Shown here piece by piece: positions 49,637 to 57,105 of a DNA stretch of 64,000 nucleotides. Source of the stretch: Thiomicrorhabdus cannonii (GTDB taxonomy: Bacteria; Pseudomonadota; Gammaproteobacteria; Thiomicrospirales; Thiomicrospiraceae); assembly GCF_013391695.1 (NCBI RefSeq), contig NZ_JACBGH010000005.1:124001-188000 (forward strand), given 5' to 3'. The position numbers and the translations under genes were made by a program. The first letter of the stretch is position 1, and every line of letters begins with the position of its first letter. The notes beneath the pieces are model-generated. The model was given only the letters and a program-made list of their open reading frames with translations, ran no database searches and had not been told where the DNA came from.

Positions 49637-51228
49637 TCTATTTAGAGGTGCCCTTTAAGGAAAAGGATCTGGCCAAGTCACTCGGCGCACGCTGGGATAA
49701 TCTGAGCCGCAAATGGTACGTGCCGACCACGCTGGCAGACAATCTGGCGCCGTTTGAGCGCTGGCTGAGCAGCGAAACACCTGCTCACATACCAGCTCAG
49801 ACACCGCAACCCTCTGCAGAAACGCTCAACGAAGAGGAGAAGGGCATTTCCCTTTCGGCTCTGTTAAGAGGAGTACAATCTGCATTGCGGCGCCAGTTTC
49901 CGGGCGCCATCTGGGTCATTGCCGAAGTTTCCAATCTCAATCTCAATCGCGGCCATCTTTATCTGGAATTGAGCGAAACCAACGACAACGGCCAACTTCT
50001 GGCACAGTGCCGCGCCATGATCTGGCAGAGCCAAGCAGGGCGCCTATTGGAACGCTTTAAAGCCGAGACCGGCAGCGATCTCGCCGTGGGGCAAAAAGTG
50101 CTTCTTCTGGCCGAACCAAGTTTCCACGAACAATACGGCTTTTCGCTGGTCATTCAAGACATCGATCCGGCCTTTACACTGGGCGAACTCGAAGCCAATC
50201 TGAATGCCATCCGCAAGCAGCTTGTCAGCGAGCAGCTCTATACCCTCAACAAACGCTGGAGCCTGCCCGCCGATTTCTTCCGAATTGCGGTGATTGCGCC
50301 GCCGGCCGCCGCCGGCCTCGGCGATTTCCGCGCCGATGCCGACGCTTTGCAAAAAGCCGGGCTATGCGAGTTCACCTATTTTTACAGCGCCTTTCAAGGC
50401 GATCAGGTGGAAAGCGAAATGCTTGCCGCTTTGGATGCCATCGCATCGCTGCACGACGCCCATCCCTTTGATGCGTTGGTAATCATTCGCGGCGGCGGCG
50501 CCAAGCTCGATCTGAACCAACTCAACCTCTACAGCGTCGCCGCGCGGATTTGCAATGCACCGCTACCGGTGCTCACCGGCATCGGTCACGAACGCGACAA
50601 TACCATTCTTGACGAAGTCGCTAATCGGCGCTTCGACACGCCCAGTAAAGTCGTCGCCGAGATCCGTCATCGCATCTTTCAGCAGGCACAAACGGCCAAG
50701 CAACACTGGCGTCAGATTGAACAGGCCGGTCAAATGCATCTCCATCAATGGCGCCACCGGCTTGAACAGCTGGATCGCAAAATCCACCAAAACAGTCGGG
50801 CCAGTCTGGTTTTGTGGAAGGATCAGCTTGAACCGCTAAAATACCAGTTGCAGCGCCAAGGTCAGCAGAAACTGCAGGCCACCGAACGCCGTTTGCAATA
50901 TTTGCAGCAAAATATCGAACATCAGGTGGCCGGCAAGATCGCAAGATCCAAGTACGACATTGAACAACAGCAGCAGAAACTGGCGCTGGATGTGCAACGC
51001 GCACTCAAACACAAACGTGAACATATCATCCAATGGATTGCGTTTATATTAAGCTCAGGCCCCAAAACACAGCTCAACCGCGGCTTTGCCATTGTCAAAA
51101 ATCCTGCGGGAGTGCCAATCAAAACCGCCGTTCAGGCCAAGCAGGCAGGGCGGGTACAGCTGCAATTTGTAGACGGTACACTGGAAGCACGAATCGACCC
51201 TGATACACCCATCATTAAACCTGAATAA
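49633..51228 (+). CDS. xseA: Exodeoxyribonuclease VII large subunit with N-terminal DUF5710 domain
   Basis: Large subunit of the single-strand exonuclease VII. From about residue 78 the protein matches XseA: an OB-fold (ALLRGVQSALRRQFPGAIWVIAEVSN), the catalytic domain with IRGGGAKLDLNQLN and GIGHERDNTILDEVANRRFDTP, then a long coiled coil. The first 48 residues are an added module, MIYLEVPFKEKDLAKSLGARW onwards with RKWYVP, typical of DUF5710, a small domain usually attached to primases and other DNA enzymes. 531 residues against 450-460 for E. coli. The ATG overlaps the dusA stop. xseB follows. Confidence 0.9.
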   Translation: MIYLEVPFKEKDLAKSLGARWDNLSRKWYVPTTLADNLAPFERWLSSETPAHIPAQTPQPSAETLNEEEKGISLSALLRGVQSALRRQFPGAIWVIAEVSNLNLNRGHLYLELSETNDNGQLLAQCRAMIWQSQAGRLLERFKAETGSDLAVGQKVLLLAEPSFHEQYGFSLVIQDIDPAFTLGELEANLNAIRKQLVSEQLYTLNKRWSLPADFFRIAVIAPPAAAGLGDFRADADALQKAGLCEFTYFYSAFQGDQVESEMLAALDAIASLHDAHPFDALVIIRGGGAKLDLNQLNLYSVAARICNAPLPVLTGIGHERDNTILDEVANRRFDTPSKVVAEIRHRIFQQAQTAKQHWRQIEQAGQMHLHQWRHRLEQLDRKIHQNSRASLVLWKDQLEPLKYQLQRQGQQKLQATERRLQYLQQNIEHQVAGKIARSKYDIEQQQQKLALDVQRALKHKREHIIQWIAFILSSGPKTQLNRGFAIVKNPAGVPIKTAVQAKQAGRVQLQFVDGTLEARIDPDTPIIKPE

Positions 51229-51264
51229 TCAAATGGTTAAACAACTATTTTAAAAGGAATTATC

Positions 51265-51486
51265 ATGAGTTCAAAACAGCCCAGCGCCGACAGCTTCAAA
51301 GCCAATTACGCCAAACTACAGGAAATTGCTCAAAAGCTCTCCAACACCGAAGACGTGGATATCGACGAACTGGTCCCGATGGTGGACGAAGCGACGCGCG
51401 CCTATCAGCTCTGCAAATCGCGCATCGAAGCCGTTGAAAGCGCCCTGAACAAACGCCTTGAACAAGACAGCGACGATAAAGCCTGA
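51265..51486 (+). CDS. xseB: Exodeoxyribonuclease VII small subunit
   Basis: 73-residue helical protein with the XseB pattern: SFKANYAKLQEIAQKLSN, then DIDELVPMVDEATRAYQLCK and a final acidic, lysine-poor tail. Several small subunits bind one large subunit. It lies 36 bases after xseA with AAAAGGA as ribosome binding site. The adjacent pairing of both subunits is seen in many but not all gammaproteobacteria. Confidence 0.92.
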   Translation: MSSKQPSADSFKANYAKLQEIAQKLSNTEDVDIDELVPMVDEATRAYQLCKSRIEAVESALNKRLEQDSDDKA

Positions 51487-51504
51487 AGAAAGCAGGAAGC
51501 CGAT

Positions 51505-51861
51505 ATGACACAAGCGACCATTTATCATAATCCGCGCTGCTCAAAAAGCCGTGAAACCTTTAAGCTGCTTGAAGCCCGTGGCGTGCAAGTTAACGAAGTC
51601 CGTTATCTGGAAACACCGCCAAGCAGGCCAGAACTCAAACAGCTGTGTGAAATGCTGAATCTCAAACCCTTGCAAATTATTCGCACTAAAGAAACACTCT
51701 TCAAAGAACTGGGATTAAGCACTCAGGACGATCGCGACGACGAAGCCTGGCTGAGCATTTTAGCCGAACATCCGCAACTCATCGAAAGACCGATTGTTGT
51801 CATCGGTAAACGTGCCGCCATCGGCCGTCCGCCGGAAAACATTCTGGCATTGCTGCAATAA
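51505..51861 (+). CDS. ArsC-family arsenate reductase-like protein
   Basis: 118-residue thioredoxin-fold protein of the ArsC family. The catalytic Cys is in HNPRCSKSRETFKLLE (residue about 12), and the Arg-containing RPIVVIGKRAAIGRPP block near the C-terminus matches glutaredoxin-dependent arsenate reductases. Related Spx/YffB proteins share the fold, so arsenate reduction is likely but not proven, and no other ars gene is present. It is the last chromosomal gene before the prophage. Confidence 0.85.
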   Translation: MTQATIYHNPRCSKSRETFKLLEARGVQVNEVRYLETPPSRPELKQLCEMLNLKPLQIIRTKETLFKELGLSTQDDRDDEAWLSILAEHPQLIERPIVVIGKRAAIGRPPENILALLQ

Positions 51862-51888
51862 ACCCCAAAGAACGCGCCATTTAAATTT

Positions 51889-51900
51889 CAACAGGCCGGT
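51889..51900 (+). repeat. Variant dispersed repeat near dif
   Basis: CAACAGGCCGGT followed by TAAAAC matches the 12-mer up to its last bases. Single copy, about 60 bases left of the prophage junction. Confidence 0.45.
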
Positions 51901-51959
51901 TAAAACAATGCGGATAGCGGGGTGGTCAATCGGTTCTGATAAAAACCATTCCAAATACA

Positions 51960-51987
51960 ATTTAACATAATATATATTATACGAAGT
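51960..51987 (-). other. dif: dif site at the left prophage junction (attL)
   Basis: 28-bp site in three parts: ATTTAACATAA (XerD arm, 51960-51970), TATATA (central region, 51971-51976), TTATACGAAGT (XerC arm, 51977-51987). The XerD arm equals that of the E. coli dif in reverse orientation and the XerC arm matches at most positions. The last bases should come from the phage. The site looks competent for chromosome dimer resolution even with the prophage in place. Confidence 0.88.
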
Positions 51988-52039
51988 TGATTTACAGAAA
52001 AGGCCGAAGATGGCTTGCAGCTTGTTTACGTGCGTTTTT

Positions 52040-52053
52040 AGGCAATTTTGCCT
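52040..52053. promoter_or_regulatory. Small palindrome upstream of the left regulator
   Basis: AGGCAA-TT-TTGCCT lies 21 bases before the ATG of the regulator at 52075 and could be an operator for it. Only one copy is visible. Confidence 0.35.
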
Positions 52054-52074
52054 ATTTGATGCGAGTAAATAATT

Positions 52075-52620
52075 ATGCGAAAGCTATTTAGAAACAGTTT
52101 CTTAGATGGACTAATCAATCAGCGCGAAACGTATCAACAAGCCAAGGATCTACGGATCTTTGGCACCAATCTTTCGGAAGATCAGTTAGCTAAACTGATC
52201 GACTGCCACCCCGGAACGATCCGGCGTTATGAATCAGCAACAAATAAAGCAAAGATCCCGCAATGGTATTTCATGCTTTTGAGGTTTTTGTCCGGTGATC
52301 TCTCTTACTTCGGCCGACCTTGGATTGATGCAACGATCGATCCTTCGGATCGGCGATTGAGGACGTACCTAGACAAATACAATTCATACACGCCAGAGGA
52401 TCTACACGTGAAAACGAATTTCATCTATCAAGGAATCAAAGCTGAACTAGAGATTAAACGCGCGGATCTGGAAAAAGCAGAAAGATTAATCCATGCGTTA
52501 AGACAGGATAACGAATTATTGCAGGTTCAGATAGAACGACTTGAAGCCGCCCTATCTAGTAAACAAATCGTTAAAGAAAACATGAACTTAGGAAAGGTTA
52601 TTCATCTAAGAAGAAATTAG
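52075..52620 (+). CDS. Phage HTH regulator (DUF3653-like) at the left end
   Basis: 181-residue protein with a helix-turn-helix in the first third: LSEDQLAKLIDCHPGTIRRYES (about residues 34-55) reads as a Cro-like HTH. A segment after it, PQWYFMLLRFLSGDLSYFGRPW, resembles the DUF3653 phage-protein layout. The second half is a strong coiled coil (about 125-165, rich in E, L, K and Q), suggesting dimerisation. It is one of only two rightward genes in the prophage, next to attL. It probably regulates the phage; the target is unknown. The ribosome binding site is weak. Confidence 0.7.
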   Translation: MRKLFRNSFLDGLINQRETYQQAKDLRIFGTNLSEDQLAKLIDCHPGTIRRYESATNKAKIPQWYFMLLRFLSGDLSYFGRPWIDATIDPSDRRLRTYLDKYNSYTPEDLHVKTNFIYQGIKAELEIKRADLEKAERLIHALRQDNELLQVQIERLEAALSSKQIVKENMNLGKVIHLRRN

Positions 52621-52907
52621 CGACAGGAAAGAACAACGTTAGGGTACTTAGGTGCCCTTTTTTCTGTATAAACCCTGCGAAGGAAAACACCACGATCATT
52701 TGAATATGTAGATGCAGTCCCTATTAGGCGATCCAACTTCCACAATTCAATAGAAACTAAGGTATTGGGCTTGCTAATTGAGCCTTGAACAACAACAACG
52801 TTATTACTTTCACGTTCAGCCTTCCAAGAAATCGCTTTACATTCATCACCAAAAGCTAACGCTTGAGATGAAATCACCAAAAGAAACAAAGAGATCAAAT
52901 ATTTCAT
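52617..52907 (-). CDS. Small exported phage protein
   Basis: 96-residue protein with a Sec signal peptide (MKYLISLFLLVISSQALA) and an excellent ribosome binding site (AAGGAGGT) before the ATG at 52907. The mature part of about 78 residues has two Cys (ECKAISW near the start and the final LSCR), which may form a disulfide. A beta-strand-like pattern runs between. It is the last gene of the leftward phage transcript, after rep. Unrecognised: it could be a virion or periplasmic accessory protein, or cargo. Its stop overlaps the left regulator's end by 4 bases. Confidence 0.7.
   Translation of the reverse strand: MKYLISLFLLVISSQALAFGDECKAISWKAERESNNVVVVQGSISKPNTLVSIELWKLDRLIGTASTYSNDRGVFLRRVYTEKRAPKYPNVVLSCR
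52641..52663 (+). terminator. Terminator of the left regulator
   Basis: AGGGTAC (52641-52647), loop TTAG, GTGCCCT (52652-52658), then a T-run. It lies 20 bases after the regulator stop, inside the 3' part of the convergent exported-protein gene. Confidence 0.7.
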
Positions 52908-52965
52908 GGTACCTCCTTTCAAAAATTAGAGGTTAGCAGAAATACCCATCATTGAAAACCAAAAA

Positions 52966-54378
52966 TTACCAGCCAGGAATTTCATCGTCGTCAGTTGGTT
53001 TAGATCCACCCGGCAGATGATCGAAAGGACTTTGATAAACGGGCGCATAATCTATGCGCTTATCTTCCAATTTTTCTATAAACGCCGCGATCCATTGCTC
53101 CTGATTTAATCCCTTTTGCTTGAAATAAGTGTTGAGAATATGGCGACCGGGGAAGTTATACAGATGCGCTTCGGCCTGTTCGTTGGTAATACCCTCTTTT
53201 GCCATAAATGTGGCCAAATGGCCAAGCATTTGCTGGATATTACGGTCTGAATCCGTACCCGTTTGAGTGACTTTAACACGCTGATACATATAGTTTTTAT
53301 GATCCAAATTGAGGAACGGCGCTTCGGCCAAAAATTGCCATTCAGGACGAACAACTTTGCTATCAGGATAATGATAACGGAAAAGATGCAGAAGACCATA
53401 GCGCCATAATGCAGGGATATGTTCAGGCAGATCGTGAATAGAGAGGATCTGATAGGATTCCCCCGCCCCGCCCTTCGCGGGGCTGCCTAATTTGGACGTG
53501 ACAGAAGCCGGAAGCCTTACTTCAACGCGAAAAACGTCCTGATCTGCTTTATAGCCCATGTGCGTTTTATAAACATCATCCCAAAATTTCACTTTACCGC
53601 CCTTCTTTGCTTCGTCCATTTTGGAATAGATGGCCATTTGGCCAGAACCACGGCGGCCAAATAAGAAACTCTTTTCCTGATCGTAGCGCACACCACATTC
53701 ATGCGCATCCAAAGCAATGGAAGTTAAATCTATACTTCCAGTTAAACTTCCAGCCGAAGGAATAGCACGCTTAACACGAGTGCGAGTAGTAACATTGTGC
53801 ATAAAATCAACTTCTGGCGCCCAGCCTTGAACATCCATACACATATGTACATCGACACCAGAATGCTGAAAAGAACTCATTAAACTAGCCGCAAATTCGT
53901 CAGCAATATGACCAGAGCGTTGAACACCCTCTTTAAAGATCAACTGGGGGCTTAATTTAACCTTCACACCGCCGTTATTTATCCAATCCTTATCATGGAA
54001 ATAGCCAAAGAAGATATAAACGCCCACGGCGCGATTAACAAGCTGATAACGATAGCCTGATTCTTTACCGTTTGCCTTCGTCAAACGTAGCTTAACACCG
54101 TTAATAACGACGTTCTTTCGTGGGTAATCCAACTGATTGCGGATTACCATGCCCGTGCTTGGATTTGTCCAAGTATCAAACACCAAATCATCCAATACAG
54201 ACACAATAAATTGGCCTTGATACTTTTGCTCTAAAGTATCAATGCCCGAGTGAAGGATCTCGAAATTACGCATATCTTTGCGTTCGATTTCATTGTTGAA
54301 CCAAAGCCCGCCAGCGGCTGGCTTTTTGTCTTCGTTTTGACGTTCTGAAAGGATGAATAACTGTTTTGAATAACACAT
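52966..54378 (-). CDS. Phage replication initiation protein (Rep)
   Basis: 470-residue protein that resembles the replication initiation factor family of filamentous phages and small plasmids. The family-like run is SFLFGRRGSGQMAIYSKMDE, followed further on by DVFRVEVRLP. It would nick the phage double-stranded form to start rolling-circle replication. The catalytic Tyr cannot be assigned with certainty. I prefer the ATG at 54378 because GGTGA lies 6 bases upstream; a GTG 9 bases earlier is possible. Placement after the secretin, at the end of the assembly operon, is unusual, since rep is commonly at the front in inoviruses. Confidence 0.72.
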   Translation of the reverse strand: MCYSKQLFILSERQNEDKKPAAGGLWFNNEIERKDMRNFEILHSGIDTLEQKYQGQFIVSVLDDLVFDTWTNPSTGMVIRNQLDYPRKNVVINGVKLRLTKANGKESGYRYQLVNRAVGVYIFFGYFHDKDWINNGGVKVKLSPQLIFKEGVQRSGHIADEFAASLMSSFQHSGVDVHMCMDVQGWAPEVDFMHNVTTRTRVKRAIPSAGSLTGSIDLTSIALDAHECGVRYDQEKSFLFGRRGSGQMAIYSKMDEAKKGGKVKFWDDVYKTHMGYKADQDVFRVEVRLPASVTSKLGSPAKGGAGESYQILSIHDLPEHIPALWRYGLLHLFRYHYPDSKVVRPEWQFLAEAPFLNLDHKNYMYQRVKVTQTGTDSDRNIQQMLGHLATFMAKEGITNEQAEAHLYNFPGRHILNTYFKQKGLNQEQWIAAFIEKLEDKRIDYAPVYQSPFDHLPGGSKPTDDDEIPGW

Positions 54379-54446
54379 TTGTATCACCGTTTGTTGAGAA
54401 TTACTTTTATTTGTTCTTTTTTGTTTATGCGTGCTACAAGGCCGCA

Positions 54447-54484
54447 GCTAACTGCCCATGCGCTCCGCGCATTGGGCAGTTAGC
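54447..54484. other. 38-nt hairpin between secretin and rep (candidate origin)
   Basis: GCTAACTGCCCA plus TGCGC pairs with GCGCA plus TGGGCAGTTAGC around the loop TCC, 17 bp with a single bulged T. It overlaps the secretin stop. No T-run follows in the direction of transcription, so a terminator is less likely than a replication or packaging signal. Confidence 0.5.
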
Positions 54485-55820
54485 TAAGTGGCGATGCGGC
54501 CACAGGATGTTTTAAATCGTGTACCTGAATGAAGATCAACAGATCGCGCTGACCTGATGAATCGACCGTATCAGTCGTAAGATCCGAGAGAATAGGAATA
54601 CCATCGAATAGGGGCGAATGTTCTTTGTAATGGTATTGATCACGGTATGACAGACCACCTATCAAATAGAAGCGATTAGGGTAAAGATCCAGTACCGTGG
54701 AAAGCTGTTGCTTGTCTGTTATGAGATCGACTGAGTTAGAAAGCTGGGTTTTAGAAATGTTGGATAGTTGCTGATCGAGAACGAGGCGAATCTGGCCGTT
54801 GTTAAGGCTATTCAGGGAGAGATTAAGCGATAGACCAACATCTTTGCGCTCAACGGTGTTTATGCGCGTGGTGACGCTTTCGGGATCCAAAGTAGATGTT
54901 TCAAATGGAACCTCCTGACCAACCAACAGTTTAGCTTTCTGACCGTCATTAACGGCTAAGTTTGGCTTTTGGACTATGGACAACTGGCGGTTAGAGCGAA
55001 TCCAGTTTAGAAGCAGATTGTAATTGTCCTGATGGACATACGGTGCCGAGCCTTTAGCGGAGAGAAGACCACCCAAACCCAAATTAAAGAAATCAGTACC
55101 TAACGTTAGATCAAGGTTGTATTCCTTGTTGAAGTCTTGAGCGGCCGAAACAATCACGAGATCCACCTGATAAACCTTGATAGAGGAATCCAACTTGCGG
55201 ATCTGTTCGGCTAAAGTGTCCACTTCGGTTCTATGACCACGGACAACAAGACGGTTGATGTTGTCGAAAGCAGTGGCCTTGACACCTTCTCCAGCCAATA
55301 CAACCAGATCAGAAGGCTTGACAGACTGAACATTAAAAACGCGGGTAACAACGTCAGAATCAGCACGAAGAACGGAGTTAGAAATAGCCACCAATACAGA
55401 ATAAAAGGGTTTGGTAGTGCGGACGAAAGTTTGTGTTTTAGTGCGTACAGACTTGGATCCATCAGGAAGAAAATCACCAAGATCAGGCAAAACAGAATTA
55501 AAAGTATAGACGTTAAATTCATTGGTGGATCTCACCTGATCGAAAGGTTTGACAATAATGCTTCGGCCATCTTCAACGTAATCAAACCCACTCAACAACA
55601 ACGAAGAATAGAACAACTTCAACAACTCTTCATTAGTCATAGAAGAAGGCGCGTAAAGGCTTACAGAACCTTGAGCATTTGAAGGGATGATGATTGTACG
55701 GCCTAAAACTTTACTAACCTGATCAGCCACTTCTTTAATGGGAGCATCCCGGAACTGAATCTCGGCAGAATAAGAAAGCGGGCTAACCGCCAAGAGGATT
55801 AAAAGCAGTATCTTTTTCAT
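54480..55820 (-). CDS. Secretin, pIV-like outer-membrane channel
   Basis: 446-residue GspD/PilQ-superfamily protein forming the channel through which virions leave the cell. A signal peptide (MKKILLLILLAVSPLSYS) is followed by N-domains (IQFRDAPIKEVADQVSKVLG) and the secretin core with KPNLAVNDGQKAKLLVGQEV and VGLSLNLSLNS. The C-terminal rim reads YLIGGLSYRDQY and IPILSDL. The ATG at 55820 has GAGGT upstream and overlaps the zot 3' end by 38 bases. The phage thus brings its own secretin instead of borrowing the host's. Confidence 0.88.
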   Translation of the reverse strand: MKKILLLILLAVSPLSYSAEIQFRDAPIKEVADQVSKVLGRTIIIPSNAQGSVSLYAPSSMTNEELLKLFYSSLLLSGFDYVEDGRSIIVKPFDQVRSTNEFNVYTFNSVLPDLGDFLPDGSKSVRTKTQTFVRTTKPFYSVLVAISNSVLRADSDVVTRVFNVQSVKPSDLVVLAGEGVKATAFDNINRLVVRGHRTEVDTLAEQIRKLDSSIKVYQVDLVIVSAAQDFNKEYNLDLTLGTDFFNLGLGGLLSAKGSAPYVHQDNYNLLLNWIRSNRQLSIVQKPNLAVNDGQKAKLLVGQEVPFETSTLDPESVTTRINTVERKDVGLSLNLSLNSLNNGQIRLVLDQQLSNISKTQLSNSVDLITDKQQLSTVLDLYPNRFYLIGGLSYRDQYHYKEHSPLFDGIPILSDLTTDTVDSSGQRDLLIFIQVHDLKHPVAASPLS

Positions 55821-56850
55821 AGCTTGGTACCTCACCAGAATAGAAATTGACCAACTGACCAAAGAAATTACACGTAAAGCCGTACAGCGGAACGCGCTTA
55901 CAGTCGGTTAAAGGAATGGGATAGTAATGTGTGTTATCAGTAACGACGGCAACACGGCCAAAAGCCGAAATGGAGTAATGCGAAAGTCGATACTTCGCTG
56001 AAAAGTCAAAACCGCTTTTTGGTGATGCGGCTTGTTGGGGTTGCGGATCCGTTTGAGTGTTTTGACTTCCAGTATCATTTGGAAGTGAATTTTGACTTCC
56101 ATCAGATTGACCAGAAACACCCATTGAAGAAAAAAAGCTATAAAAATAGTAAGCGCCAATTAAGGCAAAAATAAGGGCAAAAGGGAGAATAAATCGAAAG
56201 AAGTTAGACTTAAAAATATTACCTTCGGCACTTTGCTCTTCTAATCCGGCATCGTGAAATGATTCGTTCTGTGAATGAGATTTGTAATACTTAAAAATTT
56301 CGGGATCGTAATTACCGTGATAGCTTTTTATCTTTGGATCACTTGCACGATATTCGAGAGATACACACCCGTCGTAAACATCAACCCGATACATATCCGC
56401 CTTACCAATGGCGTCATACTTGCGACAACGGTAGGTCTTATCTAAGAGATTACGAGGATAAGCGGCTAGTTGGCGGGTGTCTTGAGTAACAAGGATCAGA
56501 TCCGTAGAGTAACCATCTTCGCCAACGTAATGGCGATGCTCGGTTATGAATTGCTTATCATGCGGATTCATATTGTTGACCTTCATGCCAGAAGACCAAC
56601 GCTTATGGATTTCGTCAAGAACGTAAACAGCACCTTTATAGACATTTTCGGGAGCAAAAAAGTCATCAGGTAAATGATCAATGTCAATCTTAATGACCGT
56701 ACCAGTTAACTTCGGATTTTTATCAACTTCATCAGTCAAAGGGATATTAGTAACGACGGTGCGACCCTTCTCCAGTTGCGGAAGAATAACGGTTTTTACA
56801 ACGTTATAACTTTTCCCCGAACCTTTACGGCCAATAAAAGCGTCATACAT
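55783..56850 (-). CDS. zot: Zot-family phage assembly ATPase (pI-like)
   Basis: 355-residue inner-membrane ATPase that drives filamentous phage assembly and extrusion. Walker A is GRKGSGKS (residues 7-14) and a Walker B-like VYVLDE ends at residue 80. A single transmembrane helix (about 218-241) is followed by a periplasmic part with a Ser/Gln/Pro-rich linker and Cys residues that likely form disulfides. This is the hallmark inovirus gene. The label Zot reflects family membership; toxin activity should not be assumed. It overlaps the secretin gene by 38 bases. Confidence 0.93.
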   Translation of the reverse strand: MYDAFIGRKGSGKSYNVVKTVILPQLEKGRTVVTNIPLTDEVDKNPKLTGTVIKIDIDHLPDDFFAPENVYKGAVYVLDEIHKRWSSGMKVNNMNPHDKQFITEHRHYVGEDGYSTDLILVTQDTRQLAAYPRNLLDKTYRCRKYDAIGKADMYRVDVYDGCVSLEYRASDPKIKSYHGNYDPEIFKYYKSHSQNESFHDAGLEEQSAEGNIFKSNFFRFILPFALIFALIGAYYFYSFFSSMGVSGQSDGSQNSLPNDTGSQNTQTDPQPQQAASPKSGFDFSAKYRLSHYSISAFGRVAVVTDNTHYYPIPLTDCKRVPLYGFTCNFFGQLVNFYSGEVPSYEKDTAFNPLGG

Positions 56851-56856
56851 GATTCA

Positions 56857-57102
56857 TCACCCGATCAGAGGAATACGGCGAAGGATAAAACGAGCAATTA
56901 AAGCGCCCATAACCATAGCCATGCCAGCAGGAACCTGAAAGACAGTAAGCCACCAGCCAATAGCGTTAAGACCAGAGAGATCCACGGAACTAAAAAATTC
57001 CGGTGCTGGAATCAGGTTTAAGAGATAGATCAAACCATCAACAAACGCGCTGAAAATTTGACGAGGAACATAGAGAAGAATATCGAGTAAAGCATCCCAC
57101 AT
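56857..57102 (-). CDS. pVI-like minor coat protein (DUF2523 type)
   Basis: 81-residue protein with hydrophobic segments at about residues 18-32 and 50-72 (GWWLTVFQVPAGMAMVMGALIA) and the basic end RFILRRIPLIG. Length, hydrophobic pattern and position between pIII and zot match DUF2523 proteins, which play the part of the pVI end-cap protein. It starts 3 bases after the pIII stop and ends 6 bases before zot, so the genes are tightly packed. It would anchor the adhesin at the virion end. Confidence 0.8.
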   Translation of the reverse strand: MWDALLDILLYVPRQIFSAFVDGLIYLLNLIPAPEFFSSVDLSGLNAIGWWLTVFQVPAGMAMVMGALIARFILRRIPLIG

Positions 57103-57105
57103 AAA

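Noticed and set aside
55783-56850. Zonula occludens toxin as a virulence factor
   Set aside because: Walker motifs, membrane helix and neighbours show a phage assembly ATPase; toxin activity is not indicated by the sequence.
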